Virus record (IMG/VR): IMGVR_UViG_3300034082_001154
Span: 1-46,120 of that record
Source of the DNA: a virus
Reading direction: 5' to 3' (one strand)
Length of the DNA: 46,120 nt
A model generated the notes under the pieces. The model was not told where the DNA came from. It did not search any database and was given only the letters and a program-made list of their open reading frames with translations. Positions within the stretch are counted from its first letter, which is position 1; each line of letters starts with the position of its first letter. A program made the position numbers and the translations under genes. Below, one piece after another: positions 32,125-39,847 of the stretch.

Positions 32125-32361
32125 ATGATAGACATTCGCAAAGCACTCAGTCAAAGGTGCTACATTAAGTTCGACACAAATCAGCAGCTATGCAAGTTCC
32201 TAACAGACAACAATTTAACAACCTTTCTAGGGATTGCAGATAACGAAACAATAATAAGCGTACATCTTGACAATGACCTTATTAGCCTTGCAAAGAAAGT
32301 AGACCACGACATACCAACTTACCACCACACCGAGTTAACAATAACAGACGATGGAGAATAA
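32125..32361 (+). CDS. Small hypothetical protein
   Basis: 78 residues, alternating helices and strands (LCKFLTDNNLTTFLGIADNE, then IISVHLDNDLISLAKKVDHD). Between the methyltransferase and the next small gene, overlapping the latter by 11 nt. No family recognised. Confidence 0.55.
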   Translation: MIDIRKALSQRCYIKFDTNQQLCKFLTDNNLTTFLGIADNETIISVHLDNDLISLAKKVDHDIPTYHHTELTITDDGE

Positions 32362-32539
32362 CAGATACCGCCTAAAAGAAGATAAGGTACTAGGCAAAAT
32401 TAAGGTAGCAAGTAAGGGGGATGTAGTAACGGTGGTATGTATGCATGAGGGTGCAGACGGTATGTTTTGCAAAGTAAGCCGAGAAAAAGACGATAATTTA
32501 TTTATAGTATCAACAAAACTTTTAACACCAATAATTTAA
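32351..32539 (+). CDS. Small hypothetical protein
   Basis: 62 residues with beta character (RYRLKEDKVLGKIKVASKGD, VVTVVCMHEGADGMFCKVSR), a small beta barrel or SH3-like sequence. Precedes the OB-fold gene. No family recognised. Confidence 0.52.
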   Translation: MENNRYRLKEDKVLGKIKVASKGDVVTVVCMHEGADGMFCKVSREKDDNLFIVSTKLLTPII

Positions 32540-32565
32540 CCGCCAATAGGCACAAAACAAACAAT

Positions 32566-32955
32566 ATGAGTAGCTTTAATCTAACAGGCACACTGATTGC
32601 CAAATCTGAAACACAACAGGTATCAGATAAGTTTAAGAAACGTGAATTTGTCTTAATGACAGTAGAAAACGTAAACGGTACGGAATACCCAAATCCACTC
32701 AAAATGCAAGCCGTACAGGCGAAGTGTGATGTGTTGGATAAGTACGCAATCGGCAGCCAAGTATCGGTATCGTTCAATGTAAAGGGCAACAGCTATGTTG
32801 ACAAAAAAGATGGTAGCACTAAGTACATTGTAAATTTGGATATGTGGAAAATTGAGCCAGTAGCAGCCAGTACCACAGCACCACAGCAGCAGCAAAGCGC
32901 ACCAGTAGAAAACCAACAAGCTATGCAACAAGCTATAGATAAACTACCATTTTAA
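32566..32955 (+). CDS. DUF3127-like single-strand DNA-binding protein (OB fold)
   Basis: 129 residues. N terminus FNLTGTLIAKSETQQVSDKF then KKREFVLMTVE (the KR.fvl...e motif of DUF3127), PNPLKMQAVQAKCDVLDKYA and IGSQVSVSFNVKGNSYVDKK, closing with VNLDMWKIEP, an OB fold. The Gln/Ala-rich linker and final DKLPF resemble the flexible tail and tip of SSB, which binds partner proteins. It probably covers single-stranded DNA during replication and annealing. Confidence 0.83.
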   Translation: MSSFNLTGTLIAKSETQQVSDKFKKREFVLMTVENVNGTEYPNPLKMQAVQAKCDVLDKYAIGSQVSVSFNVKGNSYVDKKDGSTKYIVNLDMWKIEPVAASTTAPQQQQSAPVENQQAMQQAIDKLPF

Positions 32956-32994
32956 CACCCTATAAACCCTATCATTATCTAAACACACACAACT

Positions 32995-34503
32995 ATGTTC
33001 ACACTAAGAGATTATCAATTAGAAAATGTACTTGAAGTAGCACATGCGGTACACAATTACAAGCGTATAATTAACTGCATTGCTACAGGTGGAGGTAAAA
33101 CTAAGATAGCCATATCCATTACCAACAGAGCATTAAGCAAGGGTAAAACAGTGCTATTTATAACGGAAAGTGATAAGATATACAAGCAGTTAGATGCTGA
33201 AATAACAGACACAACCAACATCAACAGCACTGCAAAACTTAGCTACTTAGCACCTAATCGCTTATATCTTGCAATGGCACAAACATTAGCACGTAGGGCA
33301 GAACTGATTAAACAGTTCGCTACTATGGGTAACAGCCTATTAATTATCAATGATGAAGCGCACGTAGGCACAGCTACAAAACTACTACTACAGCTACCAC
33401 ATGCACTACTGATAGGGCTTACAGCTACCCCAGCTATGAAGTGGGCAAAACACCTACCAACGCTATACAATTCAATAGTAGTAGGCAAACAGCCTGAATG
33501 GTTAGTAGCTAACAACTACCTTATAAAGTATCAACATGCACAGGTAACAGCAGCAAATTTAAATAGTCTGCAAATCAAAGCAGGGGAGTTTACAGAGGAA
33601 AGCCAAGAACGTATTTTTGACACCGTTAATTCACACCAGTTTGTACTACAGCACCTACGCCAATACAGGTACACTAAATGTATGATATTTTGCGCATCAA
33701 TCAAATCGGCAGAGTCATTACATTCGTACCTGACCCAACAAGGCTATAAAGTTTGTACACAACATAGCAAATACGAAATACGTAGTGAATCAGTACAGGC
33801 ATACGAATTAGCACAATTTACAAACCTACATAGCGGTGTAAATATTTGTATCAGCATTGCATCAATGAATAAGGGCTTTGACTTTCCGCCAGTTGACTTA
33901 ATACTACTATACAGAGCAACTACAAGCCTACCATTATACTTGCAGATGTGTGGCAGGGCAAGCCGTACAAGCCCCGACACAGGTAAAGCAATGTGGACTG
34001 TACTTGATTACGGGGGTAACGGTAAGCGACATGGCAGATGGGATTACCCATGTATAAACGGTGAGCCAGTAGACTGGAATGTAGTTTGGAACACCATACC
34101 AAAAAAACGTGAAGGGGTAGCACCGATAAAAGAATGTCCGAAATGTAAATACCTATTGCCAATATTAGCACAAGAATGTAGTAATTGTGGGCATGTGTTT
34201 GTGAAAACAAAGCAGCCCAACGAGATTGAGCAGGTGCATATTGTTATGTTGGAGCAGCAAAACGCACAACTTAAAGAGATTAAAGGTAAACGCCTATCAC
34301 AACTAACCCCGATTGAACTTGCTAACTATGCAAAAATTAAAGATAAGAAACCGTATGCTGCAAGGGTAGCGAAAGCCTTAACACTTACTACCCCTACATA
34401 TATCTATGAGTACGCTAAAGCTATGGGATATAAAGAAAGTTGGGCAGATTTCAACGCACCAAGTTACGGAGAAAGAATTGATTTTTTCGACAAAATAGTT
34501 TAA
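32995..34503 (+). CDS. SF2 DEAD/DEAH-type helicase with C-terminal zinc ribbon
   Basis: 502 residues. RDYQ (5-8, Q motif), CIATGGGKTKIA (TGGGKT 31-36, motif I), LLIINDEAHVG (DEAH 120-123, motif II), LIGLTATPAMKW (motif III), then helicase C-terminal CMIFCASIKSAESLHSYL, ISIASMNKGFDFPPVDLILL and MCGRASRTSPD (Q.(C/I)GR..R, motif VI). After residue 375 a four-Cys zinc ribbon (CPKC...CSNC) leads to a helical tail. Resembles phage replication or repair helicases of the RecG/RAD3-like SF2 type. Its last codons overlap the promoter of the ncRNA at 34514. Confidence 0.9.
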   Translation: MFTLRDYQLENVLEVAHAVHNYKRIINCIATGGGKTKIAISITNRALSKGKTVLFITESDKIYKQLDAEITDTTNINSTAKLSYLAPNRLYLAMAQTLARRAELIKQFATMGNSLLIINDEAHVGTATKLLLQLPHALLIGLTATPAMKWAKHLPTLYNSIVVGKQPEWLVANNYLIKYQHAQVTAANLNSLQIKAGEFTEESQERIFDTVNSHQFVLQHLRQYRYTKCMIFCASIKSAESLHSYLTQQGYKVCTQHSKYEIRSESVQAYELAQFTNLHSGVNICISIASMNKGFDFPPVDLILLYRATTSLPLYLQMCGRASRTSPDTGKAMWTVLDYGGNGKRHGRWDYPCINGEPVDWNVVWNTIPKKREGVAPIKECPKCKYLLPILAQECSNCGHVFVKTKQPNEIEQVHIVMLEQQNAQLKEIKGKRLSQLTPIELANYAKIKDKKPYAARVAKALTLTTPTYIYEYAKAMGYKESWADFNAPSYGERIDFFDKIV

Positions 34504-34508
34504 CTTTG
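34477..34508 (+). promoter_or_regulatory. Promoter for the structured RNA before the primase gene
   Basis: ATTG (34477-34480), 20-bp spacer, TAACTTTG (34501-34508), which uses the stop codon of the helicase gene. RNA would start near 34513-34515, exactly at the first base of hairpin 1. Confidence 0.6.
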
Positions 34509-34513
34509 CAGAC

Positions 34514-34603
34514 CACTAGCGGCAACTAGTGACAAAGATATTATAACTAACCTTTAGTGGGGGATGCTTTGCCGAGCTGAACCCATTAAAGGTTAATTTT
34601 TTT
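34514..34603 (+). ncRNA. Candidate structured RNA: two hairpins with complementary loops, ending in a terminator
   Basis: Hairpin 1: CACTAG/CTAGTG (34514-34519, 34526-34531) closing the loop CGGCAA (34520-34525). Hairpin 2: a 13-bp stem (34549-34561 with 34582-34594, one G-U), a 4x4 internal loop GGAT/TGAA that allows stacked G-A pairs, a 3-bp stem GCT/AGC (34566-34568, 34575-34577) and the apical loop TTGCCG (34569-34574). The two six-base loops are exact complements, so a kissing interaction closes the RNA. T7 follows at 34597-34603, making hairpin 2 an intrinsic terminator. The segment at 34621-34632 can pair with the 5' arm of hairpin 2 (11 bp with one bulge), giving a competing anti-terminator. 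No known riboswitch consensus was recognised. Function and ligand unknown. Confidence 0.7.
34549..34603 (+). terminator. Intrinsic terminator (hairpin 2 of the structured RNA)
   Basis: AACCTTTAGTGGG / CCCATTAAAGGTT, 13 bp with one G-U, followed by AATTTTTTT. It would stop RNA before the primase-helicase gene at 34676 unless the competing pair with 34621-34632 forms or the polymerase reads through. Confidence 0.8.
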
Positions 34604-34675
34604 AACATACTCGCACCGTACCCACTACAAGGGAGAGGTTATATTTCCTAACTAAATTACTAATATTTTTACACA

Positions 34676-37183
34676 ATGCAAGAACTATCTGCCGTATTCG
34701 GGCAAGTACAGGAATTATTATCTGCTGGTATATCCATTGTACCAGTACGTGACAAAGCAGAAACAAAACAAGATGGAACTATCATACCTGCTAAAGTTGC
34801 CTATTCAGGTTGGAAACAATACCAATCTAATATAATTAGCAAAGAGGCGTTATGGTACGAGATGGATAAGCATAATACTACAGCTATTGCTATGGTATGC
34901 GGTGCAGTATCTGGTAACTTAGAGATAATAGACATAGACTGTAAGCACTGGAACGGTATAGATGGTAGACTTTTTAGCGATATACGCCAAATATACCCCG
35001 AACTATGGTACAGGCTGCGCATACACAAAACACCGTCAGGGGGCTATCACATACTATACAGAATTGCAGACGGTAAAGCGCAAGGGAATAAAAAATTGGC
35101 ATGGAAAGCAGATGTTAAAGAATGTGGTATTGAAACAAGGGGAGAAGGTGGTTACGCACTCGCACCGCCATCAATGGGCTATTCCATACATCAGGGTGCT
35201 AACATACCACTAATCACACAATCAGAGCGTGATAGCTTGATTAATCTTTGCATCAGCTACAACCAACGCATAAAGGCAGAAGTAAGCTACAAGCCCACTA
35301 AAAAACAGACTGACTACTACGATGAAAACCCATTCGACCATTTTAACGGTAGCATAGCAGCAGAGGACATATTAACAGCTAATGGTTATAAGATATTTAA
35401 TGACCATGATATGTACCGCAGGTGGACACGACCTAACAGAAATGAAGGGGGCGTATCTGTAACATTTCGCAAAGATTACCGATTATATTATTTTTTTACC
35501 ACCAGTACCGAATTTGAGGCGGGCAAATGGTTAACACCAGCAGCAGTACTATGTACTTTACAATTCGGTGGTGACTACAAAAAACTATACCGTCACTTAG
35601 TAGATAGTGGATATGGTAAAATTAAACATGAACATGAACAACGGATAATTAAGACCGCTACAGCCTATAATACCCCTACACCTGCTAACATATCAGATGA
35701 GGCAAAGCAGTTTGTACAGGACATACTACAAAAGGCTACAGAAACGCACCCACATGGCATATTTTGGGCGATAAATGACAAGGGCGGCACATACATCAGC
35801 CGAGAAAAATTGTACACCGTATCGCATGGCTTAGGCTATCGCTTACATAAAGAAGATGTAACCAAAATACAAGGGTACAAAATATGTCGTACCGATGCAC
35901 GTACATACTTTGATGAATTAAAATCATACATACATATCGAAGATGCCGAAGAGTATGAAACAGTTTTTAATGCGTTAGATGAATTTATCCAAAAGTCAGG
36001 CAAACATATTATTGCCAGCCTACCCATATTAGATACATCAGTCATACTGACCCCCACTAAACACCTATCATATAAGTTCTATAACAACTGCTATGCTACT
36101 ATTGATAAAGATGGAGTTGAAGTGCTACCCTACAGCAATCTACCAGCTAACAAATTAATATGGGAAAACAAAATACAACTACGTGACCTAACAGTAACAA
36201 CAGATAACACCCATAAAAATTCACTTTATTACAAATATCTTGACCTATCAGTTAGTGTTACACCGCACGTATTGCAATGTATTGGCTATCTATGCCACGA
36301 ATTTAAAGACGAATCAGACGCATATATAGTAGTATTAGTTGAGCAATGTCCCGACCCAAAGTCAGGGGGCGGTAGCGGTAAAAACATATTTAGCAATATG
36401 CTTAAATACGCTACAAGTGTTAAGAACCTGCCAGGAAGTCAAGTAGTATTAGATAAGGATTTTTTGCAGTCATGGGACTACGAAAAAGTACTATCAATAT
36501 CAGATGTGCCGAAAAAGTTTGATTTCCTATTTCTTAAAGAACTGTCAAGCGGTAACGGTATCAACAAAAAGTTATTCAAAAATATTAGTACCGTTGATGT
36601 GGGAGATATGCCTAAGCTATTAGTCAGCACAAATTACAGTTATGAGGTGTCAGACGGTGGTTTAAGGCGTAGAATTATACCGATTGAATTTACTGACTTT
36701 TTTACAAAAGCAGGTGGCGTAAATACCCACTTTGGCAAGATGTTTCCTACCGACTGGACTACCGAAGATTGGCAAGCCTACGACAACATTATCCTTGCAT
36801 CTATTCAGCAGTGGCTCAAGGTCATGAGGCTTACAGCCCCACAATTAACGGAAGGTGGGTGGCAAAAACAATTTGAACAAGAGTACGGATTATTAACTTT
36901 ACAGTTCATAGAGGAAAATATTACAGAATGGAAACTTATAAAAAAAGTGCAAGTTAAAGCGTTCAATAACACCTACGATACCTTTTATTCTGATAATGGG
37001 GGTAATAAATTGTATAAGTTATCATCTATACGGCTTAATTCAGCACTAGAAAGCTATTGTCAAAAACATGAAATACACTTTGAAAAACAAGTGCTAATCA
37101 AAGAAAATGGTATAGTTGATAGATATAAGTTATTTGATAGTCCCGAAAAAAATAGCAATTTAGCAGCGGAAGTGCCATTTTAA
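34676..37183 (+). CDS. Primase-polymerase fused to SF3 (D5-like) replicative helicase
   Basis: 835 residues. N-terminal Prim-Pol: LEIIDIDCKH (DID at 86-88, metal site), HKTPSGGYHILYR (SGGYH, 121-125) and CGIETRGEGGYALAPPS (153-165), the archaeo-eukaryotic primase trio. The C-terminal part holds an SF3 helicase: CPDPKSGGGSGKNIF with Walker A Gly/Lys (S563-N570), VLDKDFLQSWDYEKVLSISD (Walker B-like), KLLVSTNYSYEVSDGGLRRR (sensor N plus arginines) and IIPIEF. It makes primers and opens the fork, and it sits between a control RNA and the iteron origin. No polymerase gene was found, so elongation should use a host polymerase or an unrecognised one. Confidence 0.88.
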   Translation: MQELSAVFGQVQELLSAGISIVPVRDKAETKQDGTIIPAKVAYSGWKQYQSNIISKEALWYEMDKHNTTAIAMVCGAVSGNLEIIDIDCKHWNGIDGRLFSDIRQIYPELWYRLRIHKTPSGGYHILYRIADGKAQGNKKLAWKADVKECGIETRGEGGYALAPPSMGYSIHQGANIPLITQSERDSLINLCISYNQRIKAEVSYKPTKKQTDYYDENPFDHFNGSIAAEDILTANGYKIFNDHDMYRRWTRPNRNEGGVSVTFRKDYRLYYFFTTSTEFEAGKWLTPAAVLCTLQFGGDYKKLYRHLVDSGYGKIKHEHEQRIIKTATAYNTPTPANISDEAKQFVQDILQKATETHPHGIFWAINDKGGTYISREKLYTVSHGLGYRLHKEDVTKIQGYKICRTDARTYFDELKSYIHIEDAEEYETVFNALDEFIQKSGKHIIASLPILDTSVILTPTKHLSYKFYNNCYATIDKDGVEVLPYSNLPANKLIWENKIQLRDLTVTTDNTHKNSLYYKYLDLSVSVTPHVLQCIGYLCHEFKDESDAYIVVLVEQCPDPKSGGGSGKNIFSNMLKYATSVKNLPGSQVVLDKDFLQSWDYEKVLSISDVPKKFDFLFLKELSSGNGINKKLFKNISTVDVGDMPKLLVSTNYSYEVSDGGLRRRIIPIEFTDFFTKAGGVNTHFGKMFPTDWTTEDWQAYDNIILASIQQWLKVMRLTAPQLTEGGWQKQFEQEYGLLTLQFIEENITEWKLIKKVQVKAFNNTYDTFYSDNGGNKLYKLSSIRLNSALESYCQKHEIHFEKQVLIKENGIVDRYKLFDSPEKNSNLAAEVPF

Positions 37184-37567
37184 GCAAAAGGTAACAAACT
37201 TCCTTGTTACCTTTTCAAAGTTTGTTACCAAGTTTGTTACCGATAAGCCTTTGATTATCAATGACTTATACAAAAGGTAACAGAGTTACAGACTTTTTTA
37301 CTTAATTACGTGTATAGAGAAAAAAAAAGAAGAGAGTAGTAAAAGCAAAAAATAAAAGGGCTGCAACTTTTTTTATTATTATAGAATGCTATGAAAAATG
37401 GGTAAAAGTTTGTTACCCGACGTTTTGGGCGAAAAAAGCACTGATTATCAATGAGTTAGCGGTAACAAAGTTGCAAAAAAAAGGTAACAAAGTTGGTCAA
37501 AGTTTGTTACCCAACATTTAAATAACAAAACACAATTAAAGCTAAAATAACTTTTACACTTAGAGCA
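37184..37567. other. Candidate origin of replication (iteron region)
   Basis: A 384-bp gap with no credible ORF. It holds nine copies of an iteron of type GGTAACAAACTT (or its complement AAGTTTGTTACC): 37190, 37204 (partial), 37218, 37230, 37276, 37406, 37461, 37483 and 37500. Five are exact 12-mers, two have one mismatch (GGTAACAAAGTT) and two are poorer. Copies at 37218 and 37230 are exactly tandem. Two TGATTATCAATGA boxes stand at 37252 and 37442, 190 bp apart. A/T-rich DNA between 37300 and 37400 could melt. It adjoins the primase-helicase and follows a phage DnaA domain IV gene in the same operon. Confidence 0.78.
37186..37215. terminator. Bidirectional hairpin terminator after the primase-helicase gene
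   Basis: AAAAGGTAACAA (37186-37197) and TTGTTACCTTTT (37204-37215) are perfect complements around a 6-nt loop, with A4 before and T4 after. It uses the first two iteron copies and begins 3 bp after the stop codon. Confidence 0.72.
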
Positions 37568-37948
37568 ATGACAAAACAACAACTACTCGAACAAGATGCA
37601 ATAGGGTGGGCATCAGAAGATAAACTACAAGCCGCATGTTACCAGTGGGCGCATAATACCTATCCCGAAATAAGAGGTACATTATTCAGTGTGCCGAATG
37701 GTGGGTACAGGAACAAAATTGAGGTAATGAAAATGAAAGCGACAGGGCTTACATCAGGTGTACCTGATATGCTTTGTGTGTACGGTGGTAAATTAACGGC
37801 AATAGAGCTGAAAAATGGGGCGAATGGTGTACTTAGTAGGGAACAGAAAGAACTACACCTTATTTGGGCTAATAATGGGCATTACGTGCATGTTTGCAGA
37901 ACGGCAAGTGATTGGATAAATGTAATTGAAACAATACTCAACAATTAG
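37568..37948 (+). CDS. VRR-NUC domain nuclease
   Basis: 126 residues. FSVPNGGYRNKIEVMKMKATGLTSGVPDMLCV (40-71), LTAIELKNGANGVLSREQKE (77-96) and NGHYVHVCRTASD fit the VRR-NUC PD-(D/E)XK fold: catalytic Asp67 in GVPD, Glu80 and Lys82 in IELK, and a Q at Q93. These phage proteins act as Holliday-junction or flap nucleases in DNA processing. Placed directly beyond the origin. Confidence 0.92.
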   Translation: MTKQQLLEQDAIGWASEDKLQAACYQWAHNTYPEIRGTLFSVPNGGYRNKIEVMKMKATGLTSGVPDMLCVYGGKLTAIELKNGANGVLSREQKELHLIWANNGHYVHVCRTASDWINVIETILNN

Positions 37949-37951
37949 GGC

Positions 37952-38263
37952 ATGAAAACACAAATCAGAATAAGCCGACAAGACCGAGAAAACGTGCTAA
38001 ACAAGTATGGGTGCAAATGTGCATATTGCGGTAATGCGTTAAGTATGCAAATTCTAAAACTAGACAGCACTAATAACCAGTTATATCCAAGCTGCATGAG
38101 GTGTAAAAGGCGTAAGGGGAGTAAGAGTATTCAACAGTTTAGATTTCATATTCGGGTACAGCACGACAAACTAAGGGAACTGAATTCTAAATTTACTTTG
38201 TGTTTAGATTATGGCTTAGTAACCGATGTAACAAACGATGTAATTTTCCACTTTGAAAAATAG
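37952..38263 (+). CDS. HNH endonuclease-like zinc protein with degenerate active site
   Basis: 103 residues. CKCAYCG (Cys23, Cys26) and CMRCKRRKGSKS (Cys48, Cys51) are the zinc-binding pairs of an HNH domain, and RRKGSKSIQQFR its typical end. The catalytic stretch between them is shortened: KLDSTNNQLYPS lacks the usual DHI.P.s.GG and so the key His. It may be a structural zinc finger or a DNA-binding relic rather than an active nuclease. Confidence 0.7.
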   Translation: MKTQIRISRQDRENVLNKYGCKCAYCGNALSMQILKLDSTNNQLYPSCMRCKRRKGSKSIQQFRFHIRVQHDKLRELNSKFTLCLDYGLVTDVTNDVIFHFEK

Positions 38264-38314
38264 GCGAAATAAGGCGTTATAATTACAAACCTATATCTAT
38301 ATACCATTTAACTA

Positions 38315-38348
38315 AAAAACCCCCGTAATCGAAAGATTAGGGGGGTTT
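38315..38348. terminator. Bidirectional terminator between converging operons
   Basis: A-rich ACTAAAAAA, then CCCCCGTAATC (38320-38330), GAAA loop, GATTAGGGGGG (38335-38345), then TTT. Stem with one mismatch at the G. Rightward early genes end on one side (38263), leftward genes on the other (38353). Confidence 0.85.
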
Positions 38349-38352
38349 AAAG

Positions 38353-38655
38353 CTATATTGCGGTGGTCATACTATCAACCCACTTTTGAACGCTACCATG
38401 TTTACTGATTATGTTAGCTTTTACAGTGGGTTTTATTCTTATTGTGGTAATCTCTTTTGGTGCGTTACCGTCTGATTTGCGTTGTTCGGCTCGGATAATC
38501 TGCCAAGCCCTATTCCATGCCTTAGCCTCGCTTTGTTGTTTAGGTAGCCAATTAGCATTTATTATTATCAAAAATGTGTTTGTGTTTAGTTCCTTACAAA
38601 CCGCATCGGGGTAAACTTGTAAAACCTTTACTTTACTTATGATTGTTCTAGGCAT
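38353..38655 (-). CDS. Hypothetical protein with possible RHH-like C terminus
   Basis: 100 residues. N terminus ISKVKVLQVYPDAVCKEL recalls the leftward early gene at 25282-25506 (VLSVYPMAYCE). The C terminus TTIRIKPTVKANIISKHGSV then QKWVDSM has a strand-helix-helix look. Function unknown. Confidence 0.6.
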   Translation of the reverse strand: MPRTIISKVKVLQVYPDAVCKELNTNTFLIIINANWLPKQQSEAKAWNRAWQIIRAEQRKSDGNAPKEITTIRIKPTVKANIISKHGSVQKWVDSMTTAI

Positions 38656-38656
38656 G

Positions 38657-38722
38657 TTAGTAGTTTTGGATTAGTGCCGCAAGTAGCAGCAGCGTTAAGA
38701 ATATTATTATTTTGCGTATCAT
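38657..38722 (-). CDS. Tiny hydrophobic peptide
   Basis: 21 residues: MIRKIIIFLTLLLLAALIQN then Y. One membrane-spanning helix with a basic start. It fits exactly in the gap between two leftward genes (1 nt after its stop the next start region begins). Coding is uncertain at this size. Confidence 0.35.
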   Translation of the reverse strand: MIRKIIIFLTLLLLAALIQNY

Positions 38723-38726
38723 GTGG

Positions 38727-39161
38727 TTAAATTGTTTCGTCTGAAAATATTACATGGCATTTCATTTCGTTATCTATCTCGGTGTATAGGGCTTGTATTT
38801 TATTTCTTAACTCATCTCTATATGCTTTATCGTCTGCAAATACTTCTATCAGATTTGCGTCTAATCCCAGTGTGTAATAGTAAGGGCGTATGCCTACACT
38901 CATGTCACCTCTAAACTCTATTGTAGCACTAAATGTATCAGACCCTAGTATCTCTACATTCAATGTAATACCCCTATCATTTTGCGTGTAGCACCAAATT
39001 TTGTAGCCGTTTTGAAAGTCTACATAAATGCAAACATCTGGAGTGTTGTTAAGTAATATGTCAACTATTACACCTGCCATGTTGTTAAACATATCAGAGT
39101 CGACAACATTTGCCCCTGTTATTACTCTTACTTTTTGCCCTACTTTAAATTGTGTGTTCAT
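38727..39161 (-). CDS. Hypothetical SH3-like protein
   Basis: 144 residues from MNTQFKVGQKVRVITGANVV, an SH3-like opening (F.vGqkV.V......) with beta strands through VIVDILLNNTPDVCIYVDFQ. A helical C terminus DDKAYRDELRNKIQALYTEI follows. An ATG nine codons upstream (39188) is less likely as it lies in the leader hairpin. No function assigned. Preceded by a structured leader at 39182-39221. Confidence 0.58.
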   Translation of the reverse strand: MNTQFKVGQKVRVITGANVVDSDMFNNMAGVIVDILLNNTPDVCIYVDFQNGYKIWCYTQNDRGITLNVEILGSDTFSATIEFRGDMSVGIRPYYYTLGLDANLIEVFADDKAYRDELRNKIQALYTEIDNEMKCHVIFSDETI

Positions 39162-39181
39162 AAAATGTGTGTTTTGTTTTG

Positions 39182-39221
39182 CCCACAATAGCCGCCTGAA
39201 TTAACAGAGCGGCTCGGTGGG
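39182..39221 (-). promoter_or_regulatory. Structured GC-rich leader hairpin
   Basis: On the leftward strand: CCCAC, CG, AGCCGC, T, CTG, loop TTAATT, CAG, GCGGCT, ATT, GTGGG. The two-tier stem (5 + 6 + 3 bp) is GC-rich in an AT-rich genome. It sits in the 76-nt gap before the gene at 38727-39161, in its likely 5' leader, 20 nt from the start codon. It could be a regulatory leader or a transcription pause; there is no T-run. Confidence 0.55.
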
Positions 39222-39237
39222 GGAGTGTAAGATTGTA

Positions 39238-39744
39238 TTATGCGTTTACTGTATTTTGTGCATATTCCAGAACATCAGAAGGTAAGTATCCGCTATAGTC
39301 AGCTATTAGCTGTAATTGTGCATCGGAACAATCTTTAAGATAGCAAGTGAAAGTAGTATCATATTGATTGTCTATGTTTATGCTGCCAATACCAGTAGCT
39401 TCATCTTCTGTAGTCAAACCTACTATTTCACCGTTATCGGCAACATAAACCAACGCACCCAAATCAAGACCTGTACGTGATTTGAATTTTGCAGCCAAAT
39501 TAAGGTCGTTATCGCTATCCATTACCTCAATGTATGCAGCTTGCAGGTTCTCACGATTACCGATAGCTTTCCATACTTTCATGGCGTTTTCAAATGCCAA
39601 ATTTAAATCGCTTGTAAAGTAACCTATATTTTTGCAGCCCAAAAAGGTAACGTGACCTGCATTGTAAAATTGTCCGCCTCTACCAATGTGAAAGGCTACT
39701 ATTGTGTTTTCTATTGTCTGTGTGTTTGTTGTCTGTGTGTTCAT
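39238..39744 (-). CDS. Hypothetical protein
   Basis: 168 residues. Features: VAFHIGRGGQFYNAGHVTFL, then AFENAMKVWKAIG and DYSGYLPSDVLEYAQNTVNA at the end. F.IGRGG.f.N.Gh..f.g is a motif I have seen in unassigned proteins from Bacteroidota phages and mobile elements. Function unknown. A possible -7 element TACTTTTA (read leftward 39773-39766) lies 21 nt before the ATG. Confidence 0.65.
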   Translation of the reverse strand: MNTQTTNTQTIENTIVAFHIGRGGQFYNAGHVTFLGCKNIGYFTSDLNLAFENAMKVWKAIGNRENLQAAYIEVMDSDNDLNLAAKFKSRTGLDLGALVYVADNGEIVGLTTEDEATGIGSINIDNQYDTTFTCYLKDCSDAQLQLIADYSGYLPSDVLEYAQNTVNA

Positions 39745-39847
39745 AACTATGTGTGTTTGTGATTGTAAAAGTAATACACTTTGAATTAATAACCTAATTT
39801 ATTTTGAAAAGTTTTGCAGTTGTACGGATGCTGCACCCCGAAATAAG

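Noticed and set aside
34514-34603. A known riboswitch or self-cleaving ribozyme (TPP, SAM, preQ1, fluoride, hammerhead, pistol considered)
   Set aside because: None of the remembered core motifs is present; only the general attenuator layout fits.
37190-37511. Short repeats that could be taken for a CRISPR array
   Set aside because: Copies are 12 bp, in both orientations, irregularly spaced and partly tandem, with no cas genes. Iterons explain them better.
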